DNA of 13,538 nt from Comamonadaceae bacterium (GTDB lineage: Bacteria; Pseudomonadota; Gammaproteobacteria; Burkholderiales; Burkholderiaceae_C), in assembly GCA_947457975.1 (NCBI GenBank), contig CANGYC010000034.1:1-13538 (forward strand). The letters are read 5' to 3'. Below, piece after piece: positions 1-7,519 of this stretch (position 1 is the first letter of the stretch; the number at the start of each line of letters is the position of its first letter). The notes under the pieces are model-generated. The model was given only the letters and a program-made list of their open reading frames with translations. It was not told the DNA's origin and ran no database searches. The position numbers were made by a program, and so were the translations under genes.

Positions 1-1087
<1,087 letters not shown>

Positions 1088-1138
1088 TTAGGCGGCTGGC
1101 CTGATCCGCCTGGCCGGCGGGTGGGCTCGCGGTGGGGG

Positions 1139-1576
1139 CTAGCGGGCGGGCGGTGTTGGCCTGGCGGGGGATTCGGCTACGAAGCCAATGCGCGACAGGC
1201 CCGCCTTCTGCGCCGCGCCCATCACCTCGATGATGCGGCCATAGGACACGGCCTGGTCGGCGCGCAGCTGCACCTCGGCATCGGGCTGGGCCGCGGCGGC
1301 TTCGGCCAGACGCTGGGCCAGTTGGGCCTGGTCCACGGCCAGGCCGTTGAGGAAGGCCTGGCCGTCCTTGTCGATGTCCACGCGCAGGGGGCTGGCGGAG
1401 GCCGCATCGGCGGGCCCGTCGGCACGGGGCAGCTCCAGCCGCAGCGCACTGGTGAGCAGCGGTGCCGTCAGCATGAAGATGACCAGGAGCACCAGCATCA
1501 CGTCGACCAGGGGCGTGACATTGATCTCGCTCATGGGTGCCTGGCGCGGGGGGCGCTCGAGCCGGCCAAAGCTCAT
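1139..1576 (-). CDS. exbD: ExbD/TolR-family biopolymer transport protein
   Basis: Inner-membrane partner of an ExbB/TolQ proton channel that harnesses proton motive force. The protein has 145 residues, close to E. coli ExbD (141). A short cytoplasmic N-terminus is followed by one membrane segment at about residues 24-44, beginning EINVTPLVDVMLVLLVIFM. Asp25 is the conserved membrane Asp essential for proton use in this family. The periplasmic domain has the LRADQAVSYGRIIEVM segment that resembles ExbD more than TolR. The ATG at 1576 overlaps the exbB stop as ATGA, which decides the start and suggests translational coupling; the internal ATG at MSEINV (residue 15) is the alternative. No tonB, tolA or tolB gene is in the window, so the partner energised by this pair cannot be named. 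Confidence 0.9.
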   Translation of the reverse strand: MSFGRLERPPRQAPMSEINVTPLVDVMLVLLVIFMLTAPLLTSALRLELPRADGPADAASASPLRVDIDKDGQAFLNGLAVDQAQLAQRLAEAAAAQPDAEVQLRADQAVSYGRIIEVMGAAQKAGLSRIGFVAESPARPTPPAR

Positions 1577-2220
1577 GGCCGCACCGGCGCCGTGCTCAGG
1601 ACCAACTCCCGCAGGTCGTGCGCAAAGCCCTCGAGTTCGGCCTCCAGTTGCTGGATGTGTCGGCCCAGGGCGTTGTAGGCCAGCACCGCCGGGATGGCCA
1701 CGGCCAGGCCGGCGGCGGTCATGATGAGGGCCTCGCCCACGGGGCCGGAAATTTGCTCCAGGCTGATCTGCCCGCCGCCGCCCAGGCCGCTGAGCGCGTG
1801 GTAGATGCCCCAGACGGTGCCCAGCAGTCCCACGAAGGGCGCGGTCGAGCCGACGCTGGCCAGCAGGATTTGGCCGTATTGCAGCCGCAGCAGAACCCCG
1901 TGGAGGGCGTCGCGCAGCAGGCGGGTCAGTTGCTGGCGGGGATCGCCCTGGCCGGCCAGTGTGGCTGGTGCCTGGCTTGATGCGGCGCGCACCAGGGGCA
2001 GCAGCAGCTGGGCCTGGTCGAAGGCCTGCAGGCGTTCTTCGGCCTCCTGAAGGTGGCTGGCTTGCCAGAAGGCCGCCACGCTGCGCCTGAAGCTGCGCTT
2101 GGCCTGCCACACGAGGCCGCTTTTCCAGAGGATAACCACCCAGCTGGCTACCGACATCAGCAGCAGCGCCAGAGCGACCAGCCGGCTGATCGCGTCGCCT
2201 TCGGCCAGGAGCGGCATCAT
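1573..2220 (-). CDS. exbB: MotA/TolQ/ExbB-family proton channel protein
   Basis: Inner-membrane proton channel subunit that works with the ExbD-like protein encoded next. Its 215 residues carry three hydrophobic segments in the family's usual places: about 12-32, 118-142 and 162-184. A cytoplasmic loop lies between the first two. The second and third contain the family's typical small-residue stretches, STAPFVGLLGTVWGIYHAL and GPVGEALIMTAAGLAVAIPA. Two ATG codons lie in tandem (2220 and 2217), and no clear Shine-Dalgarno precedes either. The gene begins 15 bases after the dapB stop and ends inside the exbD start codon, so dapB-exbB-exbD probably form one transcript. TolQ is the alternative name; the ExbD-like neighbour and lack of tolA/tolB nearby favour ExbB. 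Confidence 0.9.
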   Translation of the reverse strand: MMPLLAEGDAISRLVALALLLMSVASWVVILWKSGLVWQAKRSFRRSVAAFWQASHLQEAEERLQAFDQAQLLLPLVRAASSQAPATLAGQGDPRQQLTRLLRDALHGVLLRLQYGQILLASVGSTAPFVGLLGTVWGIYHALSGLGGGGQISLEQISGPVGEALIMTAAGLAVAIPAVLAYNALGRHIQQLEAELEGFAHDLRELVLSTAPVRP

Positions 2221-2235
2221 GGTGGGCTTATAAAT

Positions 2236-3057
2236 TTATTTGAGGGCGAGCACGTCGAACATGTCGTACAGCCCGTTGGCGCGACCGGCCAGGAAACGGG
2301 CGGCACGCAGGCTGCCCTGCGCGTAGGTGGCCCGGCTGGAGGACTTGTGGGTGACCTCGATGCGCTCGCCCGTGCCGGCGAACAGCACGGTGTGGTCGCC
2401 CACGATGTCACCGCCGCGGATGGTGGAAAAGCCGATGGTGGACGGGTCGCGCTCGCCGGTGTGGCCAAAGCGCTCATAAACAGCGCAGTCCTTGAGGTCG
2501 CGGCCGATGGCGCCGGCGATCACCTCGCCCATCTTGAGGGCCGTGCCCGAGGGTGCATCCACCTTGTGGCGGTGGTGGGCTTCGATGATCTCGATGTCAT
2601 AGCCCGTGGCCAGGGCCTTGGCGGCCATCTCCAGCAGCTTGAGCGTGACATTCACGCCCACGCTCATGTTGGGCGCCATGACGATGGCGATGTCCTTGGC
2701 CGCGCGGGTGATGTCGGCCTTCTGTTCTTCGGTGAAGCCGGTGGTGCCGATCACCAGCTTGACGCCCAGTTCGCGGCAGACCGCCAGGTGGTCCATGGTG
2801 CCTTCGGGGCGGGTGAAGTCGATCAACACGTCGGCACCGGCGAGGCCCTGGCGCAGGTCGCTGGTGATGGCGATGCCGCAGGACTGGCCCAGGCTGGCGG
2901 CGGGATCCTGACCGAGCTGGGGGCTGGCCGGGATGTCGAGCGCACCACTCAGGCGCAGGTCAGTTGAGCCGAGGACGGCCTGCACCAGCATCTGGCCCAT
3001 GCGGCCGCTGGCACCGGCCACCGCGATCTTCAAGGTCGTACCGGCGGCCAGGTTCAC
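2236..3057 (-). CDS. dapB: 4-hydroxy-tetrahydrodipicolinate reductase
   Basis: Cytoplasmic NAD(P)H-dependent enzyme of the diaminopimelate branch leading to lysine and peptidoglycan cross-links. It has 273 residues, the same length as the E. coli enzyme. The Rossmann nucleotide-binding loop is [10 protein letters not shown] (residues 13-22). The family signature [15 protein letters not shown] is at 159-173, containing the catalytic His pair and Lys. GTTGFTE at 104-110 and the C-terminal domain ending are also typical. The start is a GTG at 3057 that overlaps the bamE stop as GTGA. An AAGGA lies eight bases upstream, which supports this start. The alternative is a TTG at codon 9, nearer to the canonical MKIAVAG. 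Co-transcription with bamE is likely from the overlap. Confidence 0.97.
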   Translation of the reverse strand: MNLAAGTTLKIAVAGASGRMGQMLVQAVLGSTDLRLSGALDIPASPQLGQDPAASLGQSCGIAITSDLRQGLAGADVLIDFTRPEGTMDHLAVCRELGVKLVIGTTGFTEEQKADITRAAKDIAIVMAPNMSVGVNVTLKLLEMAAKALATGYDIEIIEAHHRHKVDAPSGTALKMGEVIAGAIGRDLKDCAVYERFGHTGERDPSTIGFSTIRGGDIVGDHTVLFAGTGERIEVTHKSSSRATYAQGSLRAARFLAGRANGLYDMFDVLALK

Positions 3058-3626
3058 GGGCGGTTTCCTTCAAGGGGGGGATAGGTCGTGTTCGAAGGCG
3101 CGGCAGGTGATGCAGCGGGCGCTGCAGGCGGGCCTGCCGGGCGCAGCGATTTGGCTTCGGCGGCCTTGAGCTGCTCGGGGGTGGCTTCCAGCGGCGGGAT
3201 CTTGCCCAGGTTGCGGCGCGTATCGAGCTGGGCGATGAATTCGGCTTCGGTGGGCATGGCGTCGCCTTCGAAGCGGCTCAGTTCATCGCCTTGGAAGAAC
3301 ACGGCGTAGCGGTACACGCGGGGCTCGCCGCCGCGGCGCTTGAAGCTGAAGACGTAGTCCCAGCGGTCGGCGTGGAACAGGCTGGCGACCAGGGGCGTGC
3401 CCAGCAGGTTGCGCACCTGGACACGGCTCATGCCTGCACGCAGCTGCGCCACTTGTTCACTGGAGATGAAGTTGCCTTGCACCACGTCAGGTCGGTACGT
3501 GGTGAGCAATGAGCCTGTGCGCGAGACCAGGGTGCTGGAGCCACAGGCACTCAGCAGCGCCAACGAGCCCATGACGGTGAGGGTGAGCAGCACAAGACGG
3601 GAGCGTGCGAACATGGGCAAGGGCAT
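3054..3626 (-). CDS. bamE: Outer-membrane assembly lipoprotein BamE (SmpA/OmlA)
   Basis: Lipoprotein subunit of the BAM complex that folds beta-barrel proteins into the outer membrane. From the chosen ATG it has 190 residues: a hydrophobic signal peptide, a lipobox LSAC with the lipidated Cys at residue 28, and then the BamE fold, recognisable by [21 protein letters not shown] and YRYAVFF. The tail is rich in Pro and Ala and is longer than in E. coli BamE. Start choice is uncertain. ATG codons lie at 3644, 3626 and 3614, none with a Shine-Dalgarno. The one at 3644 overlaps a TACAAT box that may be the -10 element, so I prefer 3626. Divergence from fur is a conserved arrangement for bamE/omlA. 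Its stop overlaps the dapB start. Confidence 0.93.
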   Translation of the reverse strand: MPLPMFARSRLVLLTLTVMGSLALLSACGSSTLVSRTGSLLTTYRPDVVQGNFISSEQVAQLRAGMSRVQVRNLLGTPLVASLFHADRWDYVFSFKRRGGEPRVYRYAVFFQGDELSRFEGDAMPTEAEFIAQLDTRRNLGKIPPLEATPEQLKAAEAKSLRPAGPPAAPAASPAAPSNTTYPPLEGNRP

Positions 3627-3642
3627 GACGATATGATGGTTC

Positions 3643-3648
3643 ATTGTA
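3643..3648 (-). promoter_or_regulatory. Candidate -10 element of the bamE-dapB transcript
   Basis: TACAAT on the minus strand differs from TATAAT at one base. It would place the transcription start near 3636, about ten bases before the preferred bamE ATG. No convincing -35 hexamer sits 16-18 bases upstream. The ATG of the longest possible bamE frame shares its first two bases with this box. Confidence 0.4.
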
Positions 3649-3731
3649 GCGGCAGGGTCCTGCAGCAAGGCCTTGCACGGCCCCCTGCCCTCCCTTGCCG
3701 GCCTTAAGCGCGGCCCTGCCTCCTGAACACC

Positions 3732-4202
3732 ATGAGCAACATCGACGAGCTGAAAAGTACGGGCCTGAAGGCCACCCTGCCGCGCCTGAAAATCCTGGAG
3801 ATCTTCCAGAAAGGCAAGCAGCGCCACATGACGGCCGAGGATGTGTTTCGCGTGCTGCTGGAGGAGCGCTCGGACATTGGCCTGGCCACCGTCTACAGGG
3901 TGCTGACGCAGTTCGAGCAGGCCGGCCTGTTGAACCGCAGCAACTTCGAGTCAGGCAAGGCGGTCTACGAGATCAATGAAGGGCAGCACCACGACCACCT
4001 GGTCTGCCTGGACTGCGGTCGCGTCGAGGAGTTCTACGACGCTGAAATCGAGAAGCGCCAACAGGACATGGCCCAGGGCAAGGGCTTTCAGATTGCCGAC
4101 CATTCGCTGTCCATTTACGCGCATTGCACGCGTTCGGACTGCCAACACCGTCCCGCCTCTGCGCGCCACCCAGCTCACCAGGGCGCCCACCGCCAGGACT
4201 GA
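3732..4202 (+). CDS. fur: Ferric uptake regulator Fur
   Basis: Cytoplasmic metal-sensing repressor that binds Fur boxes when loaded with ferrous iron. The 156-residue protein has the N-terminal winged helix (GLKATLPRLKILEIF, then the recognition segment LATVYRVLTQFEQAGLL at 51-67). The dimerisation and metal domain includes HHDH (86-89), CLDC (92-95) and a C-terminal HCTRSDC (131-137) providing a second pair of cysteines. Length and motifs fit true Fur rather than Zur or PerR. The ATG at 3732 gives MSNIDELKSTGLKAT, the usual betaproteobacterial N-terminus. The gene is divergent from bamE and converges on hprK with only 11 bases between stops. The weak palindrome at 3630-3648 upstream could allow autoregulation, but this is only a guess. 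Confidence 0.97.
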   Translation: MSNIDELKSTGLKATLPRLKILEIFQKGKQRHMTAEDVFRVLLEERSDIGLATVYRVLTQFEQAGLLNRSNFESGKAVYEINEGQHHDHLVCLDCGRVEEFYDAEIEKRQQDMAQGKGFQIADHSLSIYAHCTRSDCQHRPASARHPAHQGAHRQD

Positions 4203-4213
4203 ACCCCGGCTTG

Positions 4214-5164
4214 TCAGTCGCCGCGTTCCATGGCGCGGCGGTGCCGCTCCACGAACTCTTCATAGGTGTTGATGCCACGCAGCTGCAAGATGGCGTTGCG
4301 CACGGCCGCCTCGACCAGCACGGCGATGTTGCGGCCGGCTTCCACCTGGATGATGACTTTGCGCACGGGAATGCCCAGGATGACCTGGGTGAGCGGTTCG
4401 TAGGGAATGCGCTCGTAATCGCGCTCCAGCGTCTCGCGGCGCACCAGGTGCACGATGAGTTTGAGCCGCATCTTGCGGCGCACGGCTGTCTCGCCAAAGA
4501 TGGCCTTGATGTCCAGCAGGCCGATGCCGCGCACCTCCAGCAAGTTTTGCAGCAGCTCCGGGCAGCGGCCCTCGATGGTGGTCTGGTTGATGCGATACAG
4601 GTCCACTGCATCATCGGCCACCAGGCCGTGGCCGCGCGAGATCAGCTCCAGGCCCAGCTCGCTCTTGCCCAGGCCCGACTCGCCTGTGATCATGACGCCC
4701 AGGCCCAGGATGTCCATGAAGACGCCGTGCATGGAGGTGCGGTCGGCAAAGTGCTTGGAGAGGTAGGCCCGCAGCACGTCGATGACAAAGGCCGCCGATT
4801 CGGGCGTGGAGAACATGGGCAGGTTGCCGCGCTCGCACATGGAGATCAGCATGTCCGGTGCCACCTGCCCGTCGGCTACCACCAGCACCGGGGGTTCGAG
4901 GGTGATGATGCGGTTGATGCGGCGGCTGCAGTCCTCAAGGCTGCCCTGCGTGAGGTAGGCCACCTCTCGCTCGCCGAGGATCTGCACTCGGTAGGGATGG
5001 ATGTAGTTCAGGTAGCCGACCAGGTCGGCGCCCGATCGGGCTGCTCGAACGGCCACTTCGTCAAAGCGCCGCTCGGAAGCCCCCAGTCCGGCGATCCATT
5101 GCCACTTCAGGGACTGGCGGTGGTCTTCGAAGAGGACGTCGGCGCTGACGACCGTGGGCTTCAT
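4214..5164 (-). CDS. hprK: HPr kinase/phosphorylase
   Basis: Bifunctional enzyme that phosphorylates and dephosphorylates a serine of the phosphocarrier HPr. In proteobacteria it is usually tied to a regulatory PTS rather than sugar uptake. The 316-residue protein has an N-terminal domain, then Walker A GESGLGKS at 161-168. VADDAVDLY follows at 182-190, and the family signature around [15 protein letters not shown] starts at 210. The catalytic His region is TSMHGVFMD. Length is normal. The ATG at 5164 lies 19 bases after the ptsN stop, so the two are probably co-transcribed. HPr itself and EI are not in this window. The gene ends 11 bases from the convergent fur stop, with no terminator hairpin visible between them. 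Confidence 0.97.
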   Translation of the reverse strand: MKPTVVSADVLFEDHRQSLKWQWIAGLGASERRFDEVAVRAARSGADLVGYLNYIHPYRVQILGEREVAYLTQGSLEDCSRRINRIITLEPPVLVVADGQVAPDMLISMCERGNLPMFSTPESAAFVIDVLRAYLSKHFADRTSMHGVFMDILGLGVMITGESGLGKSELGLELISRGHGLVADDAVDLYRINQTTIEGRCPELLQNLLEVRGIGLLDIKAIFGETAVRRKMRLKLIVHLVRRETLERDYERIPYEPLTQVILGIPVRKVIIQVEAGRNIAVLVEAAVRNAILQLRGINTYEEFVERHRRAMERGD

Positions 5165-5183
5165 GCGCGATTGGCCAGCCGGT

Positions 5184-5654
5184 TCACAGATTCACGTGGG
5201 CCGATTGCCAGGAGGCAATCAGCTGGTGCAGCGCGGCTGCGTCGGCGCTGGTCTTGAGCTGCTCGCGCAAGGCACCGTCGCTCAGGAGCTCAGCGATTTC
5301 CGAGAGGATTTCCAGGTGCTTCTGGGTAGCCGCCTCGGGCACCAGCAGGAAGATCAAGAGGCTCACAGCCTGCTCGTCGGGGGCATCGAAGCCGATCGGT
5401 GCGCTGAGCTGGAACACGGCCGCCATGGGCGATTTCAGGCCTTTGATGCGCCCGTGCGGAATGGCCACGCCGTGGCCTAGCCCGGTGGAGCCCAGGCGTT
5501 CACGGGCGAAGAGGCTGTCCGTGATCAGAGCCCGGTTGAGGCCATGTGCGTTCTCGAACAGCAAGCCCGCCTCTTCGAAAGCACGCTTCTTGCTGGTCGC
5601 ATCGACGCTGACCAGCACTTGGCTCGGGGGCAGGATCTGGGAGAGACGGTTCAT
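5184..5654 (-). CDS. ptsN: PTS IIA-like nitrogen-regulatory protein (EIIA-Ntr)
   Basis: Cytoplasmic phosphoacceptor of the nitrogen-related phosphotransferase system; its phosphorylation state regulates potassium, nitrogen and metabolic targets in other bacteria. The 156-residue protein covers one EIIA domain of the fructose/mannitol type. The active-site histidine is His67 in [12 protein letters not shown] downstream [23 protein letters not shown] segment is typical of PtsN. Its upstream neighbour hpf is separated by a strong terminator (5713-5735), so ptsN-hprK should have its own promoter. CATAAT at 5672-5677 on the minus strand would start transcription about 11 bases before the ATG. No Shine-Dalgarno is seen before this ATG. 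Confidence 0.96.
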   Translation of the reverse strand: MNRLSQILPPSQVLVSVDATSKKRAFEEAGLLFENAHGLNRALITDSLFARERLGSTGLGHGVAIPHGRIKGLKSPMAAVFQLSAPIGFDAPDEQAVSLLIFLLVPEAATQKHLEILSEIAELLSDGALREQLKTSADAAALHQLIASWQSAHVNL

Positions 5655-5671
5655 GGCAGTGAAGTGCGCGG

Positions 5672-5677
5672 ATTATG
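5672..5677 (-). promoter_or_regulatory. Candidate -10 element for ptsN-hprK
   Basis: CATAAT lies between the hpf terminator and the ptsN start codon, the only interval where a promoter for ptsN is required. The -35 region is a poor match (CTGGCC at 17-base spacing). If used, the leader would be about 11 bases and would lack a Shine-Dalgarno. Confidence 0.35.
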
Positions 5678-5712
5678 CACGGCACCAGGCCTGCGGCCAG
5701 TAGAGCAAACAC

Positions 5713-5735
5713 AAAAAAGCCGCCCGAAGGCGGCT
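5713..5735 (-). terminator. Intrinsic terminator after hpf
   Basis: Read on the minus strand, a perfect seven-base-pair stem (AGCCGCC/GGCGGCT, 5729-5735 with 5718-5724) is capped by a UUCG tetraloop closed by C-G. It runs straight into six U residues (5718-5713, the first also in the stem). It starts 31 bases past the hpf stop. This is the clearest terminator in the window. Confidence 0.9.
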
Positions 5736-5766
5736 GGCGGTACCGGCAGGCTCACCCACCTTGGGT

Positions 5767-6117
5767 TCAGCTGTCCAGGGCAGCACCATCGGGCTGTCTA
5801 CGGTGCGTTGCATGGTGGTGGTCTTGCACCTTGGTCTTGTAGCGGCCGACCTGGCGATCGAGCTTGTCTGCCAGTTCATCCACGGCGGCGTAGAGATCGG
5901 CATGGCAACTTTCTGCAAAAAGATCGCGGCCTTTCACGTGGACGTTGCATTCGGCTCGCTGTCTGCGCTCTTTCTCCTTCATGTTGTCCACCGTCAGGAT
6001 GACCTTGACATCGACCACCTGGTCGAAGTGGCGGGTGATTCGATCGAGCTTGCTGGTCACATAGCCGCGCAAAGCGGGGGTGACCTCCAGGTGATGGCCG
6101 CTGATCGTCAGGTTCAT
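5767..6117 (-). CDS. hpf: Ribosome hibernation-promoting factor, short form
   Basis: Cytoplasmic protein of the HPF/YfiA (RaiA) family that binds the 30S decoding region and inactivates ribosomes during starvation. The 116-residue protein begins [20 protein letters not shown] and continues with [15 protein letters not shown], both typical of the S30AE domain. The C-terminus is a short polar tail with several histidines (DHHHATHR), so this is the short HPF type without the dimerisation domain of long HPF. The ATG at 6117 is preceded by AAAGGAG with five-base spacing, which fixes the start. A TTGCCA/CATGAT promoter lies upstream and a strong terminator downstream, so hpf appears to be its own transcription unit. 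In many betaproteobacteria rpoN precedes hpf; here corA takes that place. Confidence 0.95.
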   Translation of the reverse strand: MNLTISGHHLEVTPALRGYVTSKLDRITRHFDQVVDVKVILTVDNMKEKERRQRAECNVHVKGRDLFAESCHADLYAAVDELADKLDRQVGRYKTKVQDHHHATHRRQPDGAALDS

Positions 6118-6192
6118 GAGAAGCTCCTTTGTCGGGACGGGGACGAAGAAGGCCGTCCAGGGGAGGACAGCCGACGGAACACTCTTAGGCCC

Positions 6193-6221
6193 ATCATGCG
6201 CCCGGCCGAACGACTTGGCAA
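6193..6221 (-). promoter_or_regulatory. hpf: Sigma70-type promoter of hpf
   Basis: Minus-strand TTGCCA (6221-6216) and CATGAT (6198-6193) are separated by exactly 17 bases, matching TTGACA/TATAAT at five and four positions. Transcription would start near 6186, giving a leader of about 70 bases that contains the AAAGGAG of hpf. Confidence 0.5.
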
Positions 6222-6329
6222 GGGGCTGGCCCGGCAGACCGCCCCCCCCCCTGAACCGGCCTCTGAAGCGGGCCCTGCGGCCAGGTCCCCCCGAGGCCAG
6301 TGCCACCTCCTCAGGGGCGGCAGCGGTGC

Positions 6330-6335
6330 CATAAT
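6330..6335 (+). promoter_or_regulatory. Candidate -10 element of corA
   Basis: CATAAT lies 160 bases upstream of corA and 28 bases before the mini-ORF ATG. A start near 6342 would place both the mini-ORF and the hairpins in the corA leader. The -35 region is not recognisable. Confidence 0.35.
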
Positions 6336-6362
6336 CCCCCTGCCGAAACAAAGGAGAAATCC

Positions 6363-6386
6363 ATGGAAAGCAGCCCTAGTCGCTAG
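6363..6386 (+). CDS. Possible seven-residue leader peptide of corA
   Basis: A tiny frame reads MESSPSR and then stops with TAG. Its ATG is preceded by AAGGAG with six-base spacing, a better ribosome binding site than that of most full genes here, including corA. It lies in the probable corA leader, followed by a C-rich, G-poor stretch and two hairpins. Salmonella corA has a short translated leader ORF (corL) that, with Rho, controls readthrough into corA; a comparable role here is an inference from position only, since the peptide sequence is too short to compare. It may also be a chance start downstream of a good Shine-Dalgarno. Confidence 0.4.
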   Translation: MESSPSR

Positions 6387-6414
6387 CTTTCAACTCCGCC
6401 ACAGCACTGGCTGC

Positions 6415-6465
6415 GCGGGGTTGGAAGCGAGAACCAATCCCCGCCTGGCGCCACCTTGGTGCGCC
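6415..6465 (+). promoter_or_regulatory. Two adjacent hairpins in the corA leader
   Basis: The first pairs GCGGGGTTGG (6415-6424) with CCAATCCCCGC (6434-6444), ten pairs with one bulged T at 6438 and a nine-base loop. The second pairs GGCG and CAC (6447-6450, 6452-6454) with GTG and CGCC (6459-6465), with a bulged C. No U run follows, so these are not intrinsic terminators. They lie between the mini-ORF and the corA ribosome binding site and could form alternative leader structures. Confidence 0.5.
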
Positions 6466-6494
6466 CGCCCCATCCGTTCAAGGGAGCCCCTGCC

Positions 6495-7481
6495 ATGCTG
6501 AACATCTTTACGCTCGTCAACGGGCGCCTTTTCCAGGAAGAGATCGAATCCCTGGAGGAACTCTCCAAGTTCCAGCCCATCTGGGTCGATCTGGAAGCGC
6601 CCACGCCTGAGGAAAAGCGCTGGGTCAAGCAGTACTTCGGCCTGTCCATCCCGGAAGACGCGATGGACGAGGACATCGAGGAGTCCGCGCGCTTTTACGA
6701 AGAAGACAACGGCGAGCTGCACATCCGCTCAGACTTTCTGATCGCCGATGCCGACGAGCCGCATACCGTGCGCGTGGCCTTCATCCTCAACATGATGAAC
6801 GAGGACCTCAAAAGCAAGGGCGTGCTGTTTTCCATCCACGACGAGGACGTGCCCGTGTTCCGCCTGGTGCGCATGCGCGCGCGGCGCGCCGTCGGGCTGA
6901 TTGATGACGCCAAAGACGTGCTGCTCAAGCTCTTTGATGCCGACGCCGAGTACTCGGCCGACACCATCGAGGGCATTTACGTCGATCTGGAAAAAGTCAG
7001 CACCAAGGTGCTCTCGGCCAACGTGACCGACGAGCTCGCTGGCGAGGTGCTCGCTGCCATTGCCCGCCACGAAGACCTCTCAGGCCGTATCCGCCGCAAC
7101 ATGATGGACACGCGGCGTGCCCTGTCTTTCATGATGCGTAGCAAGATGTTGCATGCCGAGCAGTTCGAAGACGCGCGACAGATTCTGCGCGACATCGACT
7201 CGCTCGATTCCCACACGGCCTTCCTGTTCGAGAAGATCAACTTCCTGATGGATGCCACCGTCGGTTTCATCAACATCAACCAGAACAAGATCATCAAGAT
7301 CTTCTCGGTGGCCAGCGTCGCCCTGCTGCCGCCGACTCTGATCGCCAGCCTCTACGGCATGAACTTCCAGTACATGCCGGAGCTGTCGCAGACCTGGGGC
7401 TACCCCTTCGCGTTGGCTCTGATGGTGGCCAGTGGCGTGCTGCCCATGTGGTATTTCCGCAGGCGCGGCTGGCTCAAGTAA
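6495..7481 (+). CDS. corA: Magnesium/cobalt transporter CorA
   Basis: Inner-membrane pentameric channel for Mg2+ (also Co2+ and Ni2+). The 328-residue protein has a long soluble N-terminal domain and two C-terminal membrane helices at about 268-287 and 302-321. The CorA signature YGMNFQYMPEL includes the selectivity motif GMN at 288-290, and the C-terminus is basic (FRRRGWLK). Length is typical (E. coli 316). The ATG at 6495 has AAGGGAG eight bases upstream; a TTG at 6456 is also in frame but would add an unnatural Pro-rich extension. The leader carries a mini-ORF and hairpins. A two-part hairpin begins at the stop codon and separates corA from a convergent operon encoding an unknown protein and a TerC-type metal exporter. 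Confidence 0.96.
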   Translation: MLNIFTLVNGRLFQEEIESLEELSKFQPIWVDLEAPTPEEKRWVKQYFGLSIPEDAMDEDIEESARFYEEDNGELHIRSDFLIADADEPHTVRVAFILNMMNEDLKSKGVLFSIHDEDVPVFRLVRMRARRAVGLIDDAKDVLLKLFDADAEYSADTIEGIYVDLEKVSTKVLSANVTDELAGEVLAAIARHEDLSGRIRRNMMDTRRALSFMMRSKMLHAEQFEDARQILRDIDSLDSHTAFLFEKINFLMDATVGFININQNKIIKIFSVASVALLPPTLIASLYGMNFQYMPELSQTWGYPFALALMVASGVLPMWYFRRRGWLK

Positions 7482-7517
7482 ACCGCTGTCGCCATCCGCT
7501 TGGCGGATGGCCGGTTT
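7480..7517. terminator. Shared hairpin between corA and the convergent operon
   Basis: A perfect nine-pair stem GCCATCCGC/GCGGATGGC (7491-7499 with 7503-7511, loop TTG) is extended by AAACCG/CGGTTT (7480-7485 with 7512-7517) across a five-base bulge. It begins within the corA stop codon and ends two bases from the stop of the opposite gene. The short T and A runs on either arm suit termination in both directions, though the U tracts are weak. Confidence 0.65.
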
Positions 7518-7519
7518 CC

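Larger units (their letters stand above)
6118..6494. other. Divergent regulatory region between hpf and corA
   Basis: This 377-base gap holds, from left to right: the hpf leader with its AAAGGAG; a candidate hpf promoter (6193-6221); a run of ten C (6242-6251); a GC-rich stretch with nothing recognised; a candidate corA -10 (6330-6335); a seven-codon ORF (6363-6386); a C-rich stretch (6387-6410); and two hairpins (6415-6444 and 6447-6465) before the corA Shine-Dalgarno AAGGGAG at 6480-6486. No other coding sequence is convincing. Confidence 0.7.

Noticed and set aside
1090..1111. Hairpin AGGCGG/CCGCCT between exbD and leuS as a terminator
   Set aside because: On neither strand does a U run follow the stem; the minus strand continues AAAATCG. 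TAAAAT there is only a weak -10 candidate for leuS.
1577..2110. N-terminal extension of the exbD frame to 323 residues
   Set aside because: The extension is an out-of-frame reading of exbB. ExbD length and the ATGA overlap place the start at 1576.
3627..3827. Longer bamE frame reaching into fur
   Set aside because: It would overlap fur codons and put sequence ahead of the signal peptide; the lipobox requires a start close to 3626.
4124..5257. Open plus-strand frame of 377 codons
   Set aside because: It is antisense to hprK and has the same low-complexity His/Gln/Ala composition.
6118..6351. Upstream extension of hpf by 78 residues
   Set aside because: The S30AE domain starts at MNLTISG, and an ideal AAAGGAG precedes 6117.
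6456..6494. TTG at 6456 as the corA start
   Set aside because: It adds 13 Pro-rich residues unlike CorA and lies in the second leader hairpin, while 6495 has AAGGGAG upstream.
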